DNA of 64,000 nt. Source: DASRFA01 sp035651755 (GTDB lineage: Bacteria > Desulfobacterota > Binatia > UBA12015). A program made the position numbers and the translations under genes. The notes beneath the pieces are model-generated. The model worked only from the letters and a program-made list of their open reading frames with translations. It was not told the origin of the DNA and did no database searches. The DNA lies in assembly GCA_035651755.1 (NCBI GenBank), contig DASRFA010000014.1, positions 105,958-169,957 of the forward strand, given 5' to 3'. Every line of letters begins with the position of its first letter. Position 1 is the first letter of the stretch. Below are positions 52,435-61,715 of the stretch, piece by piece.

Positions 52435-54366
52435 TCAGCCTCCGCTCGCGTGCGCCGCGTGCCCGGCATGCGCGCCGGCCGACGCTCCGCAGTTCATCTG
52501 CGGCGGAACGATGACGTCGGTCGACAGCGACCGGCCTTTCGCGTCGACGTCCGTCGCCGCGAAGGCCGCGCTGATGCCGCTCGACTGCATGACGTTGCTC
52601 TTGTCCATGTAGTACGAGCCGATCAGGATGAACATCTCGTTCTCGGTGCTCTCGCCGCCGGTGATCCGGCAGGCGTCGCAGAGCCCGTCGCTCGCTCCGG
52701 GAGACGAATCGCAGCTCGCGTTGTCGCCACTTCCGCTGCAGGAAGCGCCCACCTTGCCGGCGGCGCACGCCGTCGGCGAGCACTCGCCGATGCCGGCGAT
52801 CTTCGCGCTCTCCGGGACGCGCGACGCGCGCGTCACCGTCTCCGGATCGGGAGATCCGTCCTCGGTGACGCCGTTGTTGTAGAACGAGCAGTAGTGGAGC
52901 GTCCGCTGCTTCGGATCCGCCGAATCGAACGCGAGCGGCGGGTTGAAGCTCTGCGAGACGGGATCGTTGTAGACGAAGCTGTCGTAGATCGACGTCCCGT
53001 CCGGCATCGTCACGCTGAAGTGCTTCCCGTGCTTGTGGGTGTGTGACTGGACGTTGAAGAGGCGCGCGCCCTGCGGGAGGACGTGATCGTTGCAGATCGT
53101 CTGCGTCGTGTAGGGAGCCGCGTTCCCCGAGAAGATCCGCGAGGTATCGAAGATCGGTACGACGGGGAACGTCTGCTTCTGCGCGAAGTAGTAGTTCAGG
53201 CGCGCGTGCATCGTCGTGTCCGTATCGGTCAGATTGAACGCGTGGGAATTCCAGTAGAGGATTCCCTTCGTCGGGATCTGCGCGAACACGCCGTCGAGAT
53301 AGTTGATGTTGAACTGGGCCTTCTGCGCGCCGCCGATCGCGAGGAACGTCTGCCTGCCCCGGCCGCTCGGCCCGAAGCCGACGCACGCGAACGACTGCTT
53401 GATCTCGCTCGTGCACGTGCCGCTGCCGCAGGACGAGAGGTCCGTCGCCTCGCACACCTGACCGGGCGTCTCGCCGCCGTTGCAGGTCCACGTGCCGAAC
53501 GACGGATCGTGGACGTCGTCGGCCGAGCCCATGTAGCGGTTCAGGATGAGGTGATGGCTCTGCGGATCCTGCCGCAGCTCCTGTCCCGCGAAGCGGAAGA
53601 GCGTCCCGCTCGGGTCCTTGAACTCCTCGGGCACCTGGTCGGTGATGTCGTAGTAGGTGGCGAAACAGATCTCGTGCTCGCTGTGCGCCTCGAGCGACCA
53701 GGGCGGCATGACGAACTGGACGCCCTTCCCGGGGTCGGGCGCAGGAAGCGGCTCGATCGTGATCGGCGCGGGCGGCGGCAGGCAGGCGTCGAGGAGCGTC
53801 TCCGTGCCGCCGACGGTGCCGGTCTTCGGCGCCCCCGCAAAGATCCACAGGCGAACGAGCTCGAGCTCCGACGGGCTCAGGCCCGGAAGGTTGTTCGGCA
53901 TCGGCGCGCCGGCGACGTTCACCCCGGGCGGCAGCAGCGACGGATCCGTCTTCGCGGCGAGCTTCAGCCAGAGGAAGCTCCGGTTCTGGTCGCCCGGCTC
54001 GATGCGATTGAACTCGCTCTCGGTCGAGTGCACCTGGAGGAGGTTCTCGTACGAGACGTCGGCGGTGAGCTGGAGGCCGCCCTGCTTCGAGCTCCCGTGG
54101 CACAGGTCGTCGGTGCAGCCGTGAGCTTCGAAGATCTGCTTCTGGATGCCGGCGAACGTGCTGTCGAACGACGTCGACGAGGTGTCGCAGTTTCCCGTCG
54201 TCGGCGGTGGAGTCGTGGGTTCGCCACCGCCACCCCCGCTCGCTCCGCCGCTGCCGCCCCCGCCACATGCAGCGAGCGCGAACATCAGCGAGAGGGCGAC
54301 GCAGATCGGCGCGTGGCGGCGATCTGCACGACGTGAGCTCCTCCGATCGTCGTGTGTGCGCATCAT
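52435..54366 (-). CDS. Copper type-II monooxygenase-like lipoprotein with cytochrome-like N-terminus
   Basis: A 643-residue lipoprotein (lipobox FALAAC, Cys34). Residues 60-180 look like a cytochrome c module: CTDDLCH (84-90, an unusual C-x4-C-H) and PMPNN with a candidate axial Met159, ahead of LSPSELELVRLWI. The rest resembles PHM/DBM-type copper type-II ascorbate-dependent monooxygenase domains, with paired His in QSHHLILNRYMGS (271-272) and SHTHKHGKHFS (442-449). The C-terminus is His-rich (AGAHAGHAAHASGG). It likely hydroxylates a substrate outside the membrane, with electrons from the haem module; this is inference. Confidence 0.72.
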   Translation of the reverse strand: MMRTHDDRRSSRRADRRHAPICVALSLMFALAACGGGGSGGASGGGGGEPTTPPPTTGNCDTSSTSFDSTFAGIQKQIFEAHGCTDDLCHGSSKQGGLQLTADVSYENLLQVHSTESEFNRIEPGDQNRSFLWLKLAAKTDPSLLPPGVNVAGAPMPNNLPGLSPSELELVRLWIFAGAPKTGTVGGTETLLDACLPPPAPITIEPLPAPDPGKGVQFVMPPWSLEAHSEHEICFATYYDITDQVPEEFKDPSGTLFRFAGQELRQDPQSHHLILNRYMGSADDVHDPSFGTWTCNGGETPGQVCEATDLSSCGSGTCTSEIKQSFACVGFGPSGRGRQTFLAIGGAQKAQFNINYLDGVFAQIPTKGILYWNSHAFNLTDTDTTMHARLNYYFAQKQTFPVVPIFDTSRIFSGNAAPYTTQTICNDHVLPQGARLFNVQSHTHKHGKHFSVTMPDGTSIYDSFVYNDPVSQSFNPPLAFDSADPKQRTLHYCSFYNNGVTEDGSPDPETVTRASRVPESAKIAGIGECSPTACAAGKVGASCSGSGDNASCDSSPGASDGLCDACRITGGESTENEMFILIGSYYMDKSNVMQSSGISAAFAATDVDAKGRSLSTDVIVPPQMNCGASAGAHAGHAAHASGG

Positions 54367-54522
54367 GGAACGTGCCCCCTCGACCCGCACACTGACGGCG
54401 TCACCGCGACGATCGCGACCGTACCGCTCGCAAACCGGGTCCGACGAGATCATGACGAGCGGCGTCCGAGCCGGCAATCCGGGTGCGGAAGCGATCGTAC
54501 CCGCCGGTAGTTCCACGTGTCT

Positions 54523-54534
54523 GAACGGTCGTTC
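54523..54534. promoter_or_regulatory. Fourth GAAC-N4-GTTC site
   Basis: GAACGGTCGTTC lies 157 bases upstream of the copper-monooxygenase lipoprotein start, in the gap after alkB. It is the same palindrome type as the array at 38601-38658, but a single site could occur by chance. Confidence 0.4.
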
Positions 54535-54642
54535 CGCGGCGGTGGCCCGACCGTCGCATCGCTCGACGCTGAGACGCCGCATGACAAACGCCATGCTCGC
54601 GAGGCGCTGGACGTCGCGCACGGCGGCGCGCGACGTCCACGG

Positions 54643-55323
54643 TCAGCGTTCGCCGACGCGCCGTCGCGGACCGGGCGTCGCCGGCGCCGCCTGCTCCGAG
54701 CTCTGGAAGTTGACGCTGATGCGCGCACCCACGACGCCCGGCTCCTTCGGTACCGAGTGGACCCAGTCGTCCTGCGCGCGACCGCCCATGACGAGCAGCG
54801 TTCCGGAAGCGACCTGGAAGGCGATGCTGCGGCCGCCCTCCTTCCGCCGGAGGAGGAAGCGTCGCGTCGCGCCGAGCGACAGAACCGGAACGGTGCATCC
54901 GGGACGGCGACACGAAATCCGGTCGCGATGCCACGCGGTGCTGTCCCGCCCGTCGCGGTAGAGGTTCAGCCAGAGGTGGTCGTAGCGCACCCCGTACGTC
55001 CGCGACAGGGTGTCCGCCGCCTCGGCGAGCGCGGGGTGCGGCGCCTCCGTGAGGCTCGGCACCTCGGCCGTCAGACGCGGCTCGATCACCATCCGGTCGA
55101 ACATCCAGCGCTCGCGTTGCTCCCACGGCGCCCGCTGGAGGAGCGCCGTGAACAGGGCGTCCGGATCGGCCAGCCAAGCGGGGATCACGTCCACCCAGGA
55201 CGCCGAGTCGAGCGAGCGACGGACCTCGGGCCGTGCCGGTGCGGGCGCGGACGATGCGGCTCGAGGCTCGTCGAACAAGCTCGGCTGCCAGAGGAAGTCT
55301 CCCGTCGGACGCGACCCCGTCAT
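54643..55323 (-). CDS. alkB: AlkB-family 2-oxoglutarate/Fe(II) dioxygenase
   Basis: A 226-residue AlkB-type demethylase for alkylated DNA or RNA bases. Iron ligands are His132 and Asp134 (STAWHRDRI) and His189 (DDWVHSVPK); Arg201 in GARISVNF binds 2-oxoglutarate. NLYRDGRDSTAWHRDR is the strong bacterial AlkB signature. It is not in an ada operon. It is monocistronic, upstream of the copper-monooxygenase gene on the same strand. Confidence 0.92.
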   Translation of the reverse strand: MTGSRPTGDFLWQPSLFDEPRAASSAPAPARPEVRRSLDSASWVDVIPAWLADPDALFTALLQRAPWEQRERWMFDRMVIEPRLTAEVPSLTEAPHPALAEAADTLSRTYGVRYDHLWLNLYRDGRDSTAWHRDRISCRRPGCTVPVLSLGATRRFLLRRKEGGRSIAFQVASGTLLVMGGRAQDDWVHSVPKEPGVVGARISVNFQSSEQAAPATPGPRRRVGER

Positions 55324-55479
55324 GCAGGCCGGACCTTAGCAGCCGCCGACCGATCGCGACTCGCGATTTTCGGACGCGGTCGTGGTGGCAGACGAGGGGC
55401 ACCGTTGACGGCCGGCCGCGCATCGCGCTACGGCGCGTCCCGAACGTCGACCTGAGCGGCGCGGAGAAGCGAGGTGCGC

Positions 55480-56226
55480 ATGTCGAGCGAGGCGCGAGGA
55501 TCCGAGGCATCTCCGCCGGCAGAGCCGACCGCCCTCCCGGAAGCATGGCAGGCCGCGATCTGGATGGTCGCGCTTGTCCACGTGCTGATCGGGATCGCGA
55601 TCGTCCTGGCGATCCTGCGACAGCGGGGCGCCGCCGATCCCTGGATCCGCGTCGACCGCTACGTCGTCGCGTTCCTGGTCGCAGGCTCGGTCGCCGGCAT
55701 CGGGCAAGCGGTCTTCTTCCTCCGGGCAGCGCTGCGCTCGCTCGGCGTCGCGGGCGAGGCGCTCGGCCTGACCTACGACCCGGCGATCGTCGCGTTCTTC
55801 GCCGTGATCGAGATCGGGAAGCTCGCGACGGCGTTCGACTACGCGCGCTGGCAGCTCGTACCTGCGCTGGAGCTCGCCCCGCTGCGCGGCCTTGGCGTCG
55901 CGTTGGGTGCGGCGGGCTCCGCCTACCTCGTCTGGACCGATCGCCGGCTCGCACGCCACTTCTCGACCGCGGAGTCGGCGGCCCTTCTCATGACCGGGGG
56001 ACCGTACCGCTGGGTCCGCCACCCGCGCTACGCCAGCATGCTCCTCCTCGGCGCCAGCATGGCGCTCGTGTTCGCGAGCGTCGTCGGCTGGCTGGTCTTC
56101 GTCGTCATCGCGCTGGCGGTGCAGCACCGGATCGCGCGCGAGGAGCCGCACCTGCGTCGCGAGTTCGGCGCGGCTTACGAGCGCTACGCGAGCCACACTG
56201 CCCGGCTCGTGCCCGGACTGTATTGA
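55480..56226 (+). CDS. Isoprenylcysteine carboxyl methyltransferase (ICMT/PEMT) family protein
   Basis: A 248-residue membrane methyltransferase-like protein with about five to six helices. The C-terminal block GPYRWVRHPRYASMLLLG and the EEPHLRREFGAAYERYASHT tail are the SAM-binding hallmarks of the family. The bacterial target is unknown (a lipid, small molecule or protein). ATG at 55480 is preferred to GTG at 55474 because GAGG lies at suitable distance. Confidence 0.85.
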   Translation: MSSEARGSEASPPAEPTALPEAWQAAIWMVALVHVLIGIAIVLAILRQRGAADPWIRVDRYVVAFLVAGSVAGIGQAVFFLRAALRSLGVAGEALGLTYDPAIVAFFAVIEIGKLATAFDYARWQLVPALELAPLRGLGVALGAAGSAYLVWTDRRLARHFSTAESAALLMTGGPYRWVRHPRYASMLLLGASMALVFASVVGWLVFVVIALAVQHRIAREEPHLRREFGAAYERYASHTARLVPGLY

Positions 56227-56309
56227 CCGGCTTCGCATGGGACTCGCACGACGCCGTTGACGTCGGCGCGCCGGCATCCGAATGTATGCGGCACCGTGAG
56301 CGTGAACCG

Positions 56310-56975
56310 ATGAGCCAGATCTTCGATGCGGCGACCGTCATCCTGGTGCGCGACGGCGCAGACGGGCTCGAGACGCTGATGCTGCGGCGGAACTCCAAGC
56401 TCGACTTCGCCGGCGGCATGTGGGTCTTTCCCGGCGGTCGGGTCGACGAGGGCGATCGCGTGGGGCTCGCGCCCGAGGACGACCTGGCCGCGGCGCGCCG
56501 TGCCGCGGTGCGCGAGGCGCTCGAGGAGACGGGCCTCGCGATTCGCGAGGAGTCGCTCTTGCCCTTCTCGCACTGGACGCCGCCCGACGTCGCGCCCAAG
56601 CGCTTCCTCACCTGGTTCTTCCTCGCCAATGCCCCGGCGGGCGACGTCTCCATCGACTTCGGCGAGATCCACGATCAGGCATGGCTGCGTCCGGCCGACG
56701 CGATGAGGAGGCGCAACGCTCTCGAGATCGAGCTCCTGCCGCCGACCTGGGTGACTCTCGAGCGTCTCGCGGGCTATCGCGACGTCGCCGCCGCGCTCGC
56801 CGATTCCGCGACCCGGTCACCGGAGCGCTTCGCGACGCGCGTCGCGATGACGGCGAACGGCGGCGTCACGCTCTGGCAGGGCGATGCGGCCTACGACACC
56901 GGCGACCCGGATCTTCCCGGACCGCGCCACCGGCTCTGGATGCTGTCGTCGGGCTGGCGCTACGAGCGCAGCTGA
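56310..56975 (+). CDS. NUDIX hydrolase (NUDT7/NUDT19-like)
   Basis: A 221-residue NUDIX enzyme. The Nudix box is present with an insertion after the first Gly/Glu, as in the NUDT7/19 CoA-diphosphatase branch: GGRVDEGDR, then AAVREALEETGL. The first Glu and the REALEETG Glu bind Mg. It could cleave CoA or acyl-CoA, which suits the many CoA-linked enzymes nearby, but substrate is unproven. The ribosome site is weak. Confidence 0.82.
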   Translation: MSQIFDAATVILVRDGADGLETLMLRRNSKLDFAGGMWVFPGGRVDEGDRVGLAPEDDLAAARRAAVREALEETGLAIREESLLPFSHWTPPDVAPKRFLTWFFLANAPAGDVSIDFGEIHDQAWLRPADAMRRRNALEIELLPPTWVTLERLAGYRDVAAALADSATRSPERFATRVAMTANGGVTLWQGDAAYDTGDPDLPGPRHRLWMLSSGWRYERS

Positions 56976-57016
56976 GACGTCGCGCGCGCCGGCTCGTCCC
57001 GCCGCGCGGTCGGCGC

Positions 57017-57478
57017 TCAGGACGCGGGCAACCTCGTCAAGTAGACGTCGATCGTCGCGGTGCAGCTCTTGACCCCGAAGAACTTCGCGAGCGACGTGGT
57101 GACGCTGATGTTGACGCCGCCGCCGCCACCCGATTCGGTCCAGCCGAGGATCCCTCCGGCATGGCTGCCGATCTTCACGCTGGAGCCGACCGTCTGGGCG
57201 ACGTAGTTGACGTTCTGCTGGAAGCTGTTGTTGGGAACCCGCATCGTCACGTTGGCGCGCGTGCTGGTCAGCGAGAAATGGCTGTCCGCGCCGTTGCCGA
57301 TGTTCACCCCGGCCGGGCGGTAGATCGCGCGATAGGCGTCGCCCACGGCGGCGGTCTTTCCGCACTGCGGGGTGACCGAGGTCAAGAACGCGTTGCCGAC
57401 GTACAGGGTCTCGCCATGCGCTTCGAAGGCCGCGAGCAGGACGATCGCAGCCGCCATCAGGAGCCGTCTCATCTTCAT
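57017..57478 (-). CDS. Secreted protein, paralogue of its neighbour
   Basis: A 153-residue protein with a signal peptide (LLMAAAIVLLAAFEAHG) and one conserved Cys pair (CGKTA near the N-terminus, VKSCTATIDVYLT near the C-terminus). Strand-rich with Asn/Thr/Gly, it resembles a small extracellular beta-sandwich. It lies 17 bases downstream of a similar gene and probably shares its transcript. Function unknown. Confidence 0.62.
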   Translation of the reverse strand: MKMRRLLMAAAIVLLAAFEAHGETLYVGNAFLTSVTPQCGKTAAVGDAYRAIYRPAGVNIGNGADSHFSLTSTRANVTMRVPNNSFQQNVNYVAQTVGSSVKIGSHAGGILGWTESGGGGGVNISVTTSLAKFFGVKSCTATIDVYLTRLPAS

Positions 57479-57495
57479 CCCCCGCCTCGGCCCGC

Positions 57496-57990
57496 TCATT
57501 CCGCCGGACGCTTCGTATAGGTCGCGCGGAAGGTCACGGAGCATCCGTCGATGAACAGGAAGTCCTCGAGCGATCCGGTGAGCCGCACGAAGACGTCGTC
57601 GGAGGTGATCGTCCTCGGAGTCTGAGCGAACCCGATGTAGTCGACTCCACGGTTGGCCACGATCAGGCCGCTGTGGGTCGCGCCGAACGCCGCAGAGGTC
57701 GCGGCCGGCATCGCGCCGCCGGGCAAGACGATCGCCATCAGAGCGCCGGAGTCGTGCGTGAAGGACACGCGCGTGTCGTTCCCGTTGTCGCTCACGAGCC
57801 TCGGCCGGAGGACGGACTTGACGACGGTTCCGACGCCGACGTTGCGGCGCTCGTCGTTGGCCGGCGCGTTGCATCCGCTCGCCTGGAGGATGACGGCCTC
57901 GCCCTGCCAGACCTCCACCGCGCGCGCCTGCGAGGCCGGCATCGTCAACCAGCTACACAGGAACGCCGCCGACCAGATCCCAGCTCGCAT
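57496..57990 (-). CDS. Secreted protein, paralogue of its neighbour
   Basis: A 164-residue exported protein with start fixed by GAGGAGATG before the ATG at 57990 and a signal peptide ending PASQARA. Alternating strands (RVSFTHDSGALMAIVLPGG, GLIVANRGVDYIG) end in DGCSVTFRATYTKRP, which aligns with the VKSCTATIDVYLTRLP end of the downstream gene. The two arose by tandem duplication and have diverged strongly. Function unknown. Confidence 0.65.
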   Translation of the reverse strand: MRAGIWSAAFLCSWLTMPASQARAVEVWQGEAVILQASGCNAPANDERRNVGVGTVVKSVLRPRLVSDNGNDTRVSFTHDSGALMAIVLPGGAMPAATSAAFGATHSGLIVANRGVDYIGFAQTPRTITSDDVFVRLTGSLEDFLFIDGCSVTFRATYTKRPAE

Positions 57991-58218
57991 ACATCTCCTC
58001 GACCGCGGCAGGCGGCACCGACTTCGGTGCGCCGCATCGGTACGGAACCCACCTGCTATGCGAGCCTGCTCGCGCGCAATACGACGATTTGCGGATGCCG
58101 TGCGAGCCGCAGGCCGGCGGACCGATCGGCCACGCGAAACGGCGCGATGACGATTGCGCCGTCGGCTCGCCACGCGATCGGGTTGTGATACGAGGCTCGG
58201 CTCGTCGATCGCACCTCC

Positions 58219-59508
58219 ATGATCCTGGCGGCGACCATCGTCATCATCCTGATCGCCCTCCGCTCGCTGCTGCGCGAGGTGGATGTGCGACTGGTGCTGT
58301 TCGTCGCCGGCCTGGCCCTCGCCTGTCTGGCGCTCCAGCCGCTCGTCGTCTTCGACGCGTTCCTCGCCGAGATCGGCAACGGCAAGACCATCGGCCCCAT
58401 CTGCTCGGCCATGGGCTACGCGTGGGTGTTGCGCGCGACCGGCTGCGACCGGGCGATGGTCCGGCTGCTGCTCGCACCGACCCGTTCGTACAAGTGGCTG
58501 CTGATGCCGGCCGGCGCCGCGGTCGGGTTCGCGACCAACGTGGCGATCACCAGCCAGACCGCCTCGGCGGCAGCGGTCGGCCCGATCCTCGTGCCGCTGA
58601 TGCTCGCGGCCGGATATTCGCCGTCGACCGCGGCGGCGACGCTGGTGATCGGGTGCTCGGGCGGTGGCAGCTTGCTGAACCCCGGCGACGCCGACCTCGT
58701 CGCCATCCACGAGTGGAGCGGAGCGCCGATGCGGGCGGTGCTGCAGGCGATGGTCGCGCCGCTCGTGATCGGCTTCGCCACCGCAGTGCTCGCTTTCGCG
58801 ATCTGGTCGCGGCATGGGGCGGAAGCCGCGCCGGCGGAGGAGCAGGAGCTCGTCGCGCCGGAGCCGCGGGAACGCTTGAAAGCAATCCTTCCGCCACTGC
58901 CGGTTCTGCTGATCCTCCTGATGCTGCCGGGAGGTGTGCTTCCGCCGCTTCCGTCGCCGTTCGACAAGGGACTGCCCGTGTCGCACGCGATGCTGCTCGG
59001 CACGATCGTCGTTCTGCTCGTCCACCGGCGCGACCTCTCGCGACAGGTGCAGTCGTTCTTCGAAGGGATGGGCTACGGGTACGTGCACGTGATCTCGATC
59101 ATCGTCGCTTCGAGCTGCTTCATCGCCGGGCTCACTGCGGCCGGCATGACGGACGAGCTCGTGCGGATCGTCTCGGGCACCGGCACGATCGGGAAGATCG
59201 CCGCCGGGTTCTTCCCGGGGCTGCTCGCGGTGGTCTCGGGATCCGGCGTCGCGCCGAGCGTCGCCTTCGCCAAGGCAGTGCTCCCGGCGTTGCGCGACGA
59301 CGCGCCGCTCGCGCTCGATCTCGGCACGCTGGCGGCGATCGGATCGAGCTTCGGACGTACGATGTCGCCGGTTGCCGCGGTCGTGATCTTCTCGGCCTCG
59401 CTCAGCGGCGTCGGGACCTGGAAGCTCATCCGGCGTGTCGCGCCGGTACTGCTCGTCGGCTACCTGGTCGTGCTCGCCGTCGTCATCGCGCGCCGCTCAT
59501 CGGGATGA
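58219..59508 (+). CDS. DcuC-family C4-dicarboxylate carrier
   Basis: A 429-residue inner-membrane carrier with about 12 helices. Blocks typical of DcuC are IGNGKTIGPICSAMGYAWVL near residue 52, VGFATNVAITSQTASAAAVG, GCSGGGSLLNPGDADLVAIH and the repeat-like VVSGSGVAPSVAFAKAVLP, IGSSFGRTMSPVAAVVI. DcuC proteins exchange or export fumarate/succinate under anaerobic growth. No regulator or fumarate reductase is adjacent. It is divergent from the secreted pair. Confidence 0.87.
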   Translation: MILAATIVIILIALRSLLREVDVRLVLFVAGLALACLALQPLVVFDAFLAEIGNGKTIGPICSAMGYAWVLRATGCDRAMVRLLLAPTRSYKWLLMPAGAAVGFATNVAITSQTASAAAVGPILVPLMLAAGYSPSTAAATLVIGCSGGGSLLNPGDADLVAIHEWSGAPMRAVLQAMVAPLVIGFATAVLAFAIWSRHGAEAAPAEEQELVAPEPRERLKAILPPLPVLLILLMLPGGVLPPLPSPFDKGLPVSHAMLLGTIVVLLVHRRDLSRQVQSFFEGMGYGYVHVISIIVASSCFIAGLTAAGMTDELVRIVSGTGTIGKIAAGFFPGLLAVVSGSGVAPSVAFAKAVLPALRDDAPLALDLGTLAAIGSSFGRTMSPVAAVVIFSASLSGVGTWKLIRRVAPVLLVGYLVVLAVVIARRSSG

Positions 59509-59818
59509 CGATCGCCCGTCGACGATCGATTGTCCCGATCGCTCTCGATCTTCACGGTCGCCGCCCGGAAGCGGCTCTTGCTCGATCGAGGATTCTGGGT
59601 CGGGCAACTTCTACAATGCCGGGCAAATTCGAGCCCGGTCCTCGATCGTCCCGTCGACCACTGCCTCCGTGTTCGACGTGTGGGCGCCTGTTTACCGCGC
59701 ACGATGACGCCACCGCGTGCCCGACCGCGACGCGGTCGGTGGCATGACGCTTGCGGCTTCGTCGGCCATCGCCCGACAGCGTCCCGAATCCGGGTCCATG
59801 GGCATGGAGGTCATGACA
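59509..59818. other. Spacer without a recognised gene
   Basis: Only the GGAGGT ribosome site of the next lipoprotein gene, near its right end, is recognised. GC content begins to fall from about here to the right edge. Confidence 0.35.
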
Positions 59819-60193
59819 ATGAAAAATGCATGCTTGAGTCTCGTCGCCGCGGCGGCACTTGGCGTCCTCGGGGCGTGCAACAGGGCCGAGCCTCCCGCCG
59901 AGGTCAGCAAGGACGTCTCCCAGGCACGCCACGACGCAGCGCAAAACGTCGCGGAGGCGGACCGCAAAGGGACCGAAAAGGTGGAGAACCAGGCGGCCGA
60001 CGTCAGAAAGGCCGAGGCCGACAGGGAATACAAGGTGGCGATGGCCAAGGCCAAGGGCGACTACGACATCGCCGCCCAGAAGTGCGAAGGCATGAGCGGG
60101 CAGGCCCAGAGCGACTGCAAGAAGGCGGCGGACACGCGCTACGAGCAGGCGAAGGCGGCGGCCAAGGCGAACTACGACCGCGCGACCTCGTAA
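59819..60193 (+). CDS. Small Ala/Lys-rich lipoprotein
   Basis: A 124-residue lipoprotein: signal with lipobox LGVLGAC, start chosen because GGAGGT lies 8 bases upstream. The mature chain is Ala, Lys, Glu and Asp-rich helix with two Cys (QKCEGMSGQAQSDCKKAAD), a pattern seen in small periplasmic proteins of beta-proteobacteria that end in AKANYDRA. Likely a long single helix in the periplasm. Role unknown, possibly envelope stress. Confidence 0.7.
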   Translation: MKNACLSLVAAAALGVLGACNRAEPPAEVSKDVSQARHDAAQNVAEADRKGTEKVENQAADVRKAEADREYKVAMAKAKGDYDIAAQKCEGMSGQAQSDCKKAADTRYEQAKAAAKANYDRATS

Positions 60194-60903
60194 TGCTCGC
60201 GGCCGACGAAGGCCGAAGGCTCCCGTGACCGTGACATCCGCGGCGCTCGAGGTCGCGATCGCGCCGGCGCGCAATGGCGCGATCGCCCTCGCGCTGCGGG
60301 GATTTCCACGTTCCACGCCGACGCACCGCGATGGTGGTCGAGGGAGCGCGTCGCGACGCTGGCGGCGCGATTGCAAGCGGGATCTGCGACCAGCCAAGCA
60401 GACGGGGCGAGATCGACCGTCCGGGAAGGCGGAAACAAAAGGATTCCGCGACGATGGGCGTGGTCGAACGCATTCGCCTGCGATCCCCGGAAGGTCCCGC
60501 AAAGGCCCGCTCGAGTACGCGAAACCGGCGACCGTCGGCGGATAGGACAGTTGCCGGGCGAGGCGTTCACCCCCGGCGCTCACACCGGCGGAGCGGGATA
60601 CAGCCGACAATCAATACAGCCGACAATCAAAGGTGAGTCAGTTGAACGGTGCCTTCCTCCACCATCGTCGCGCGTCATGAGCGAAGCGATCGCGGTGCCT
60701 GACACCGATGATCACAACACCTCGACGCCCTCGAGCGCCGCATTGCCGCCCTCCAACGCCGCCCGGCGCTCGCAGCCGAGGTGGACACAAGAGCCGACGC
60801 GCGGCCGCTGCCGTAGCGGACCTGGATTTGCTCGATCTCGTTGCCAACCCGCGTCGGGCGTCTCGAGCTTGCTCTCGAAGCGCTCGCAAACGAGCCTCGG
60901 CTC
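60194..60903. other. Spacer with scattered decayed sequence
   Basis: No complete gene is supported. A plus-strand stretch near 60720-60815 reads LDALERRIAALQRRPAL before a stop and could be a gene fragment. It also contains the 16-bp tandem duplication at 60598-60629. Confidence 0.35.
60598..60629. repeat. Perfect 16-bp tandem duplication
   Basis: ATACAGCCGACAATCA occurs twice head to tail with no spacer (60598-60613 and 60614-60629). It is a simple local duplication; no function is visible. Confidence 0.85.
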
Positions 60904-61077
60904 CTATCGGCCTTTCACCAGGCGCTTCGTCGCATCCACCACCTTCTCGACGGCGTTTTTCGCCTTCCCCGCCAGTTGATCGACGCGGCCTTCGCGCTTG
61001 AGCTTTCCATCGCCGAGGAGCGCGCCCGCAGCCTCTTTTGCGCGGCCCTTCGCCTTGTCCACTGTTCCGCTGCCCAT
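60904..61077 (-). CDS. CsbD family stress protein
   Basis: A 57-residue protein starting at ATG 61077 with GGAGGTCGT upstream. The CsbD pattern is clear: TVDKAKGRAKEAAGALLGD, then KLKREGRVDQLAGKAKNAVE. It is small, basic and helical. CsbD is sigma-B controlled in Bacillus and common in proteobacteria, but its biochemical role is not known. Confidence 0.88.
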   Translation of the reverse strand: MGSGTVDKAKGRAKEAAGALLGDGKLKREGRVDQLAGKAKNAVEKVVDATKRLVKGR

Positions 61078-61715
61078 ACGACCTCCGCTTCCGTATCGAG
61101 TTCGAGGTGCGAAAGTTCCCTGGTGAGCTCGTCTCGCAGCCTCACGAACAATCTCGTGGGGCGACCTTTCTTTAGCACTTCCTTGCACCCATGCATCGCG
61201 GGATCACTACGCGCGTGGTTCCCGCACGTGGTGTTCCGCGGCCTCCGCCTGGAACGCCGCTCCCGGAGGCATACGTCGATGGAGGTTTTCGAACGCGACC
61301 GGCGTGAACCACGAAGCATTCATCGTGATTGACTTCGGGGCATGACAATGGTGGGGCCGCGCCGTGCGCGACCTCCTCAAGCAGGCGCGCGAGGCCGCGT
61401 CCATCATCTTCATCCGCACCATGGACGCTGGCGCCCGTGAGATCCGGACTGTGTTCGTAAAGCCCCATTTGGTAGGGACGACGACTGTTCAGTCCAAACG
61501 CTCTGGGAAAGCGTCGTTCCTCCGCGAACGCCGTGACGATGCCGTGGCCTCATGTCGTCCGCTCTCAGACCACGAGCCGTAGGCCGCAAAGCCGATATGT
61601 CCCGAACGCCGACGCCATGAGTGTTTGGGTTTGTGTAGGCGGCTTCTAGGAAGCCTCGTCCCTCGATCTCCATGGACGCAACGGCGGCCGACTGATCTGC
61701 GACCGCCTCGTCCAC
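61078..61715. other. Spacer with no supported gene
   Basis: Several short frames occur on both strands (for example a GTG-started frame at 61364-61582 beginning VRDLLKQAREAASIIFIRTM), but none has a ribosome site and coherent composition I trust. Confidence 0.35.

Noticed and set aside
54523..54534. SOS control of alkB by the single GAAC-N4-GTTC site
   Set aside because: The site lies beyond the 3' end of alkB, not at its promoter; if used at all it would act on the copper-monooxygenase gene, and one copy may be chance.
60638..60889. 83-codon minus-strand frame
   Set aside because: Extremely Arg/Ala-rich with no structure and no ribosome site; likely chance.
61364..61582. 72-codon frame starting VRDLLKQAREAAS
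   Set aside because: No ribosome site, no recognisable domain, overlapping competing frames on the other strand.
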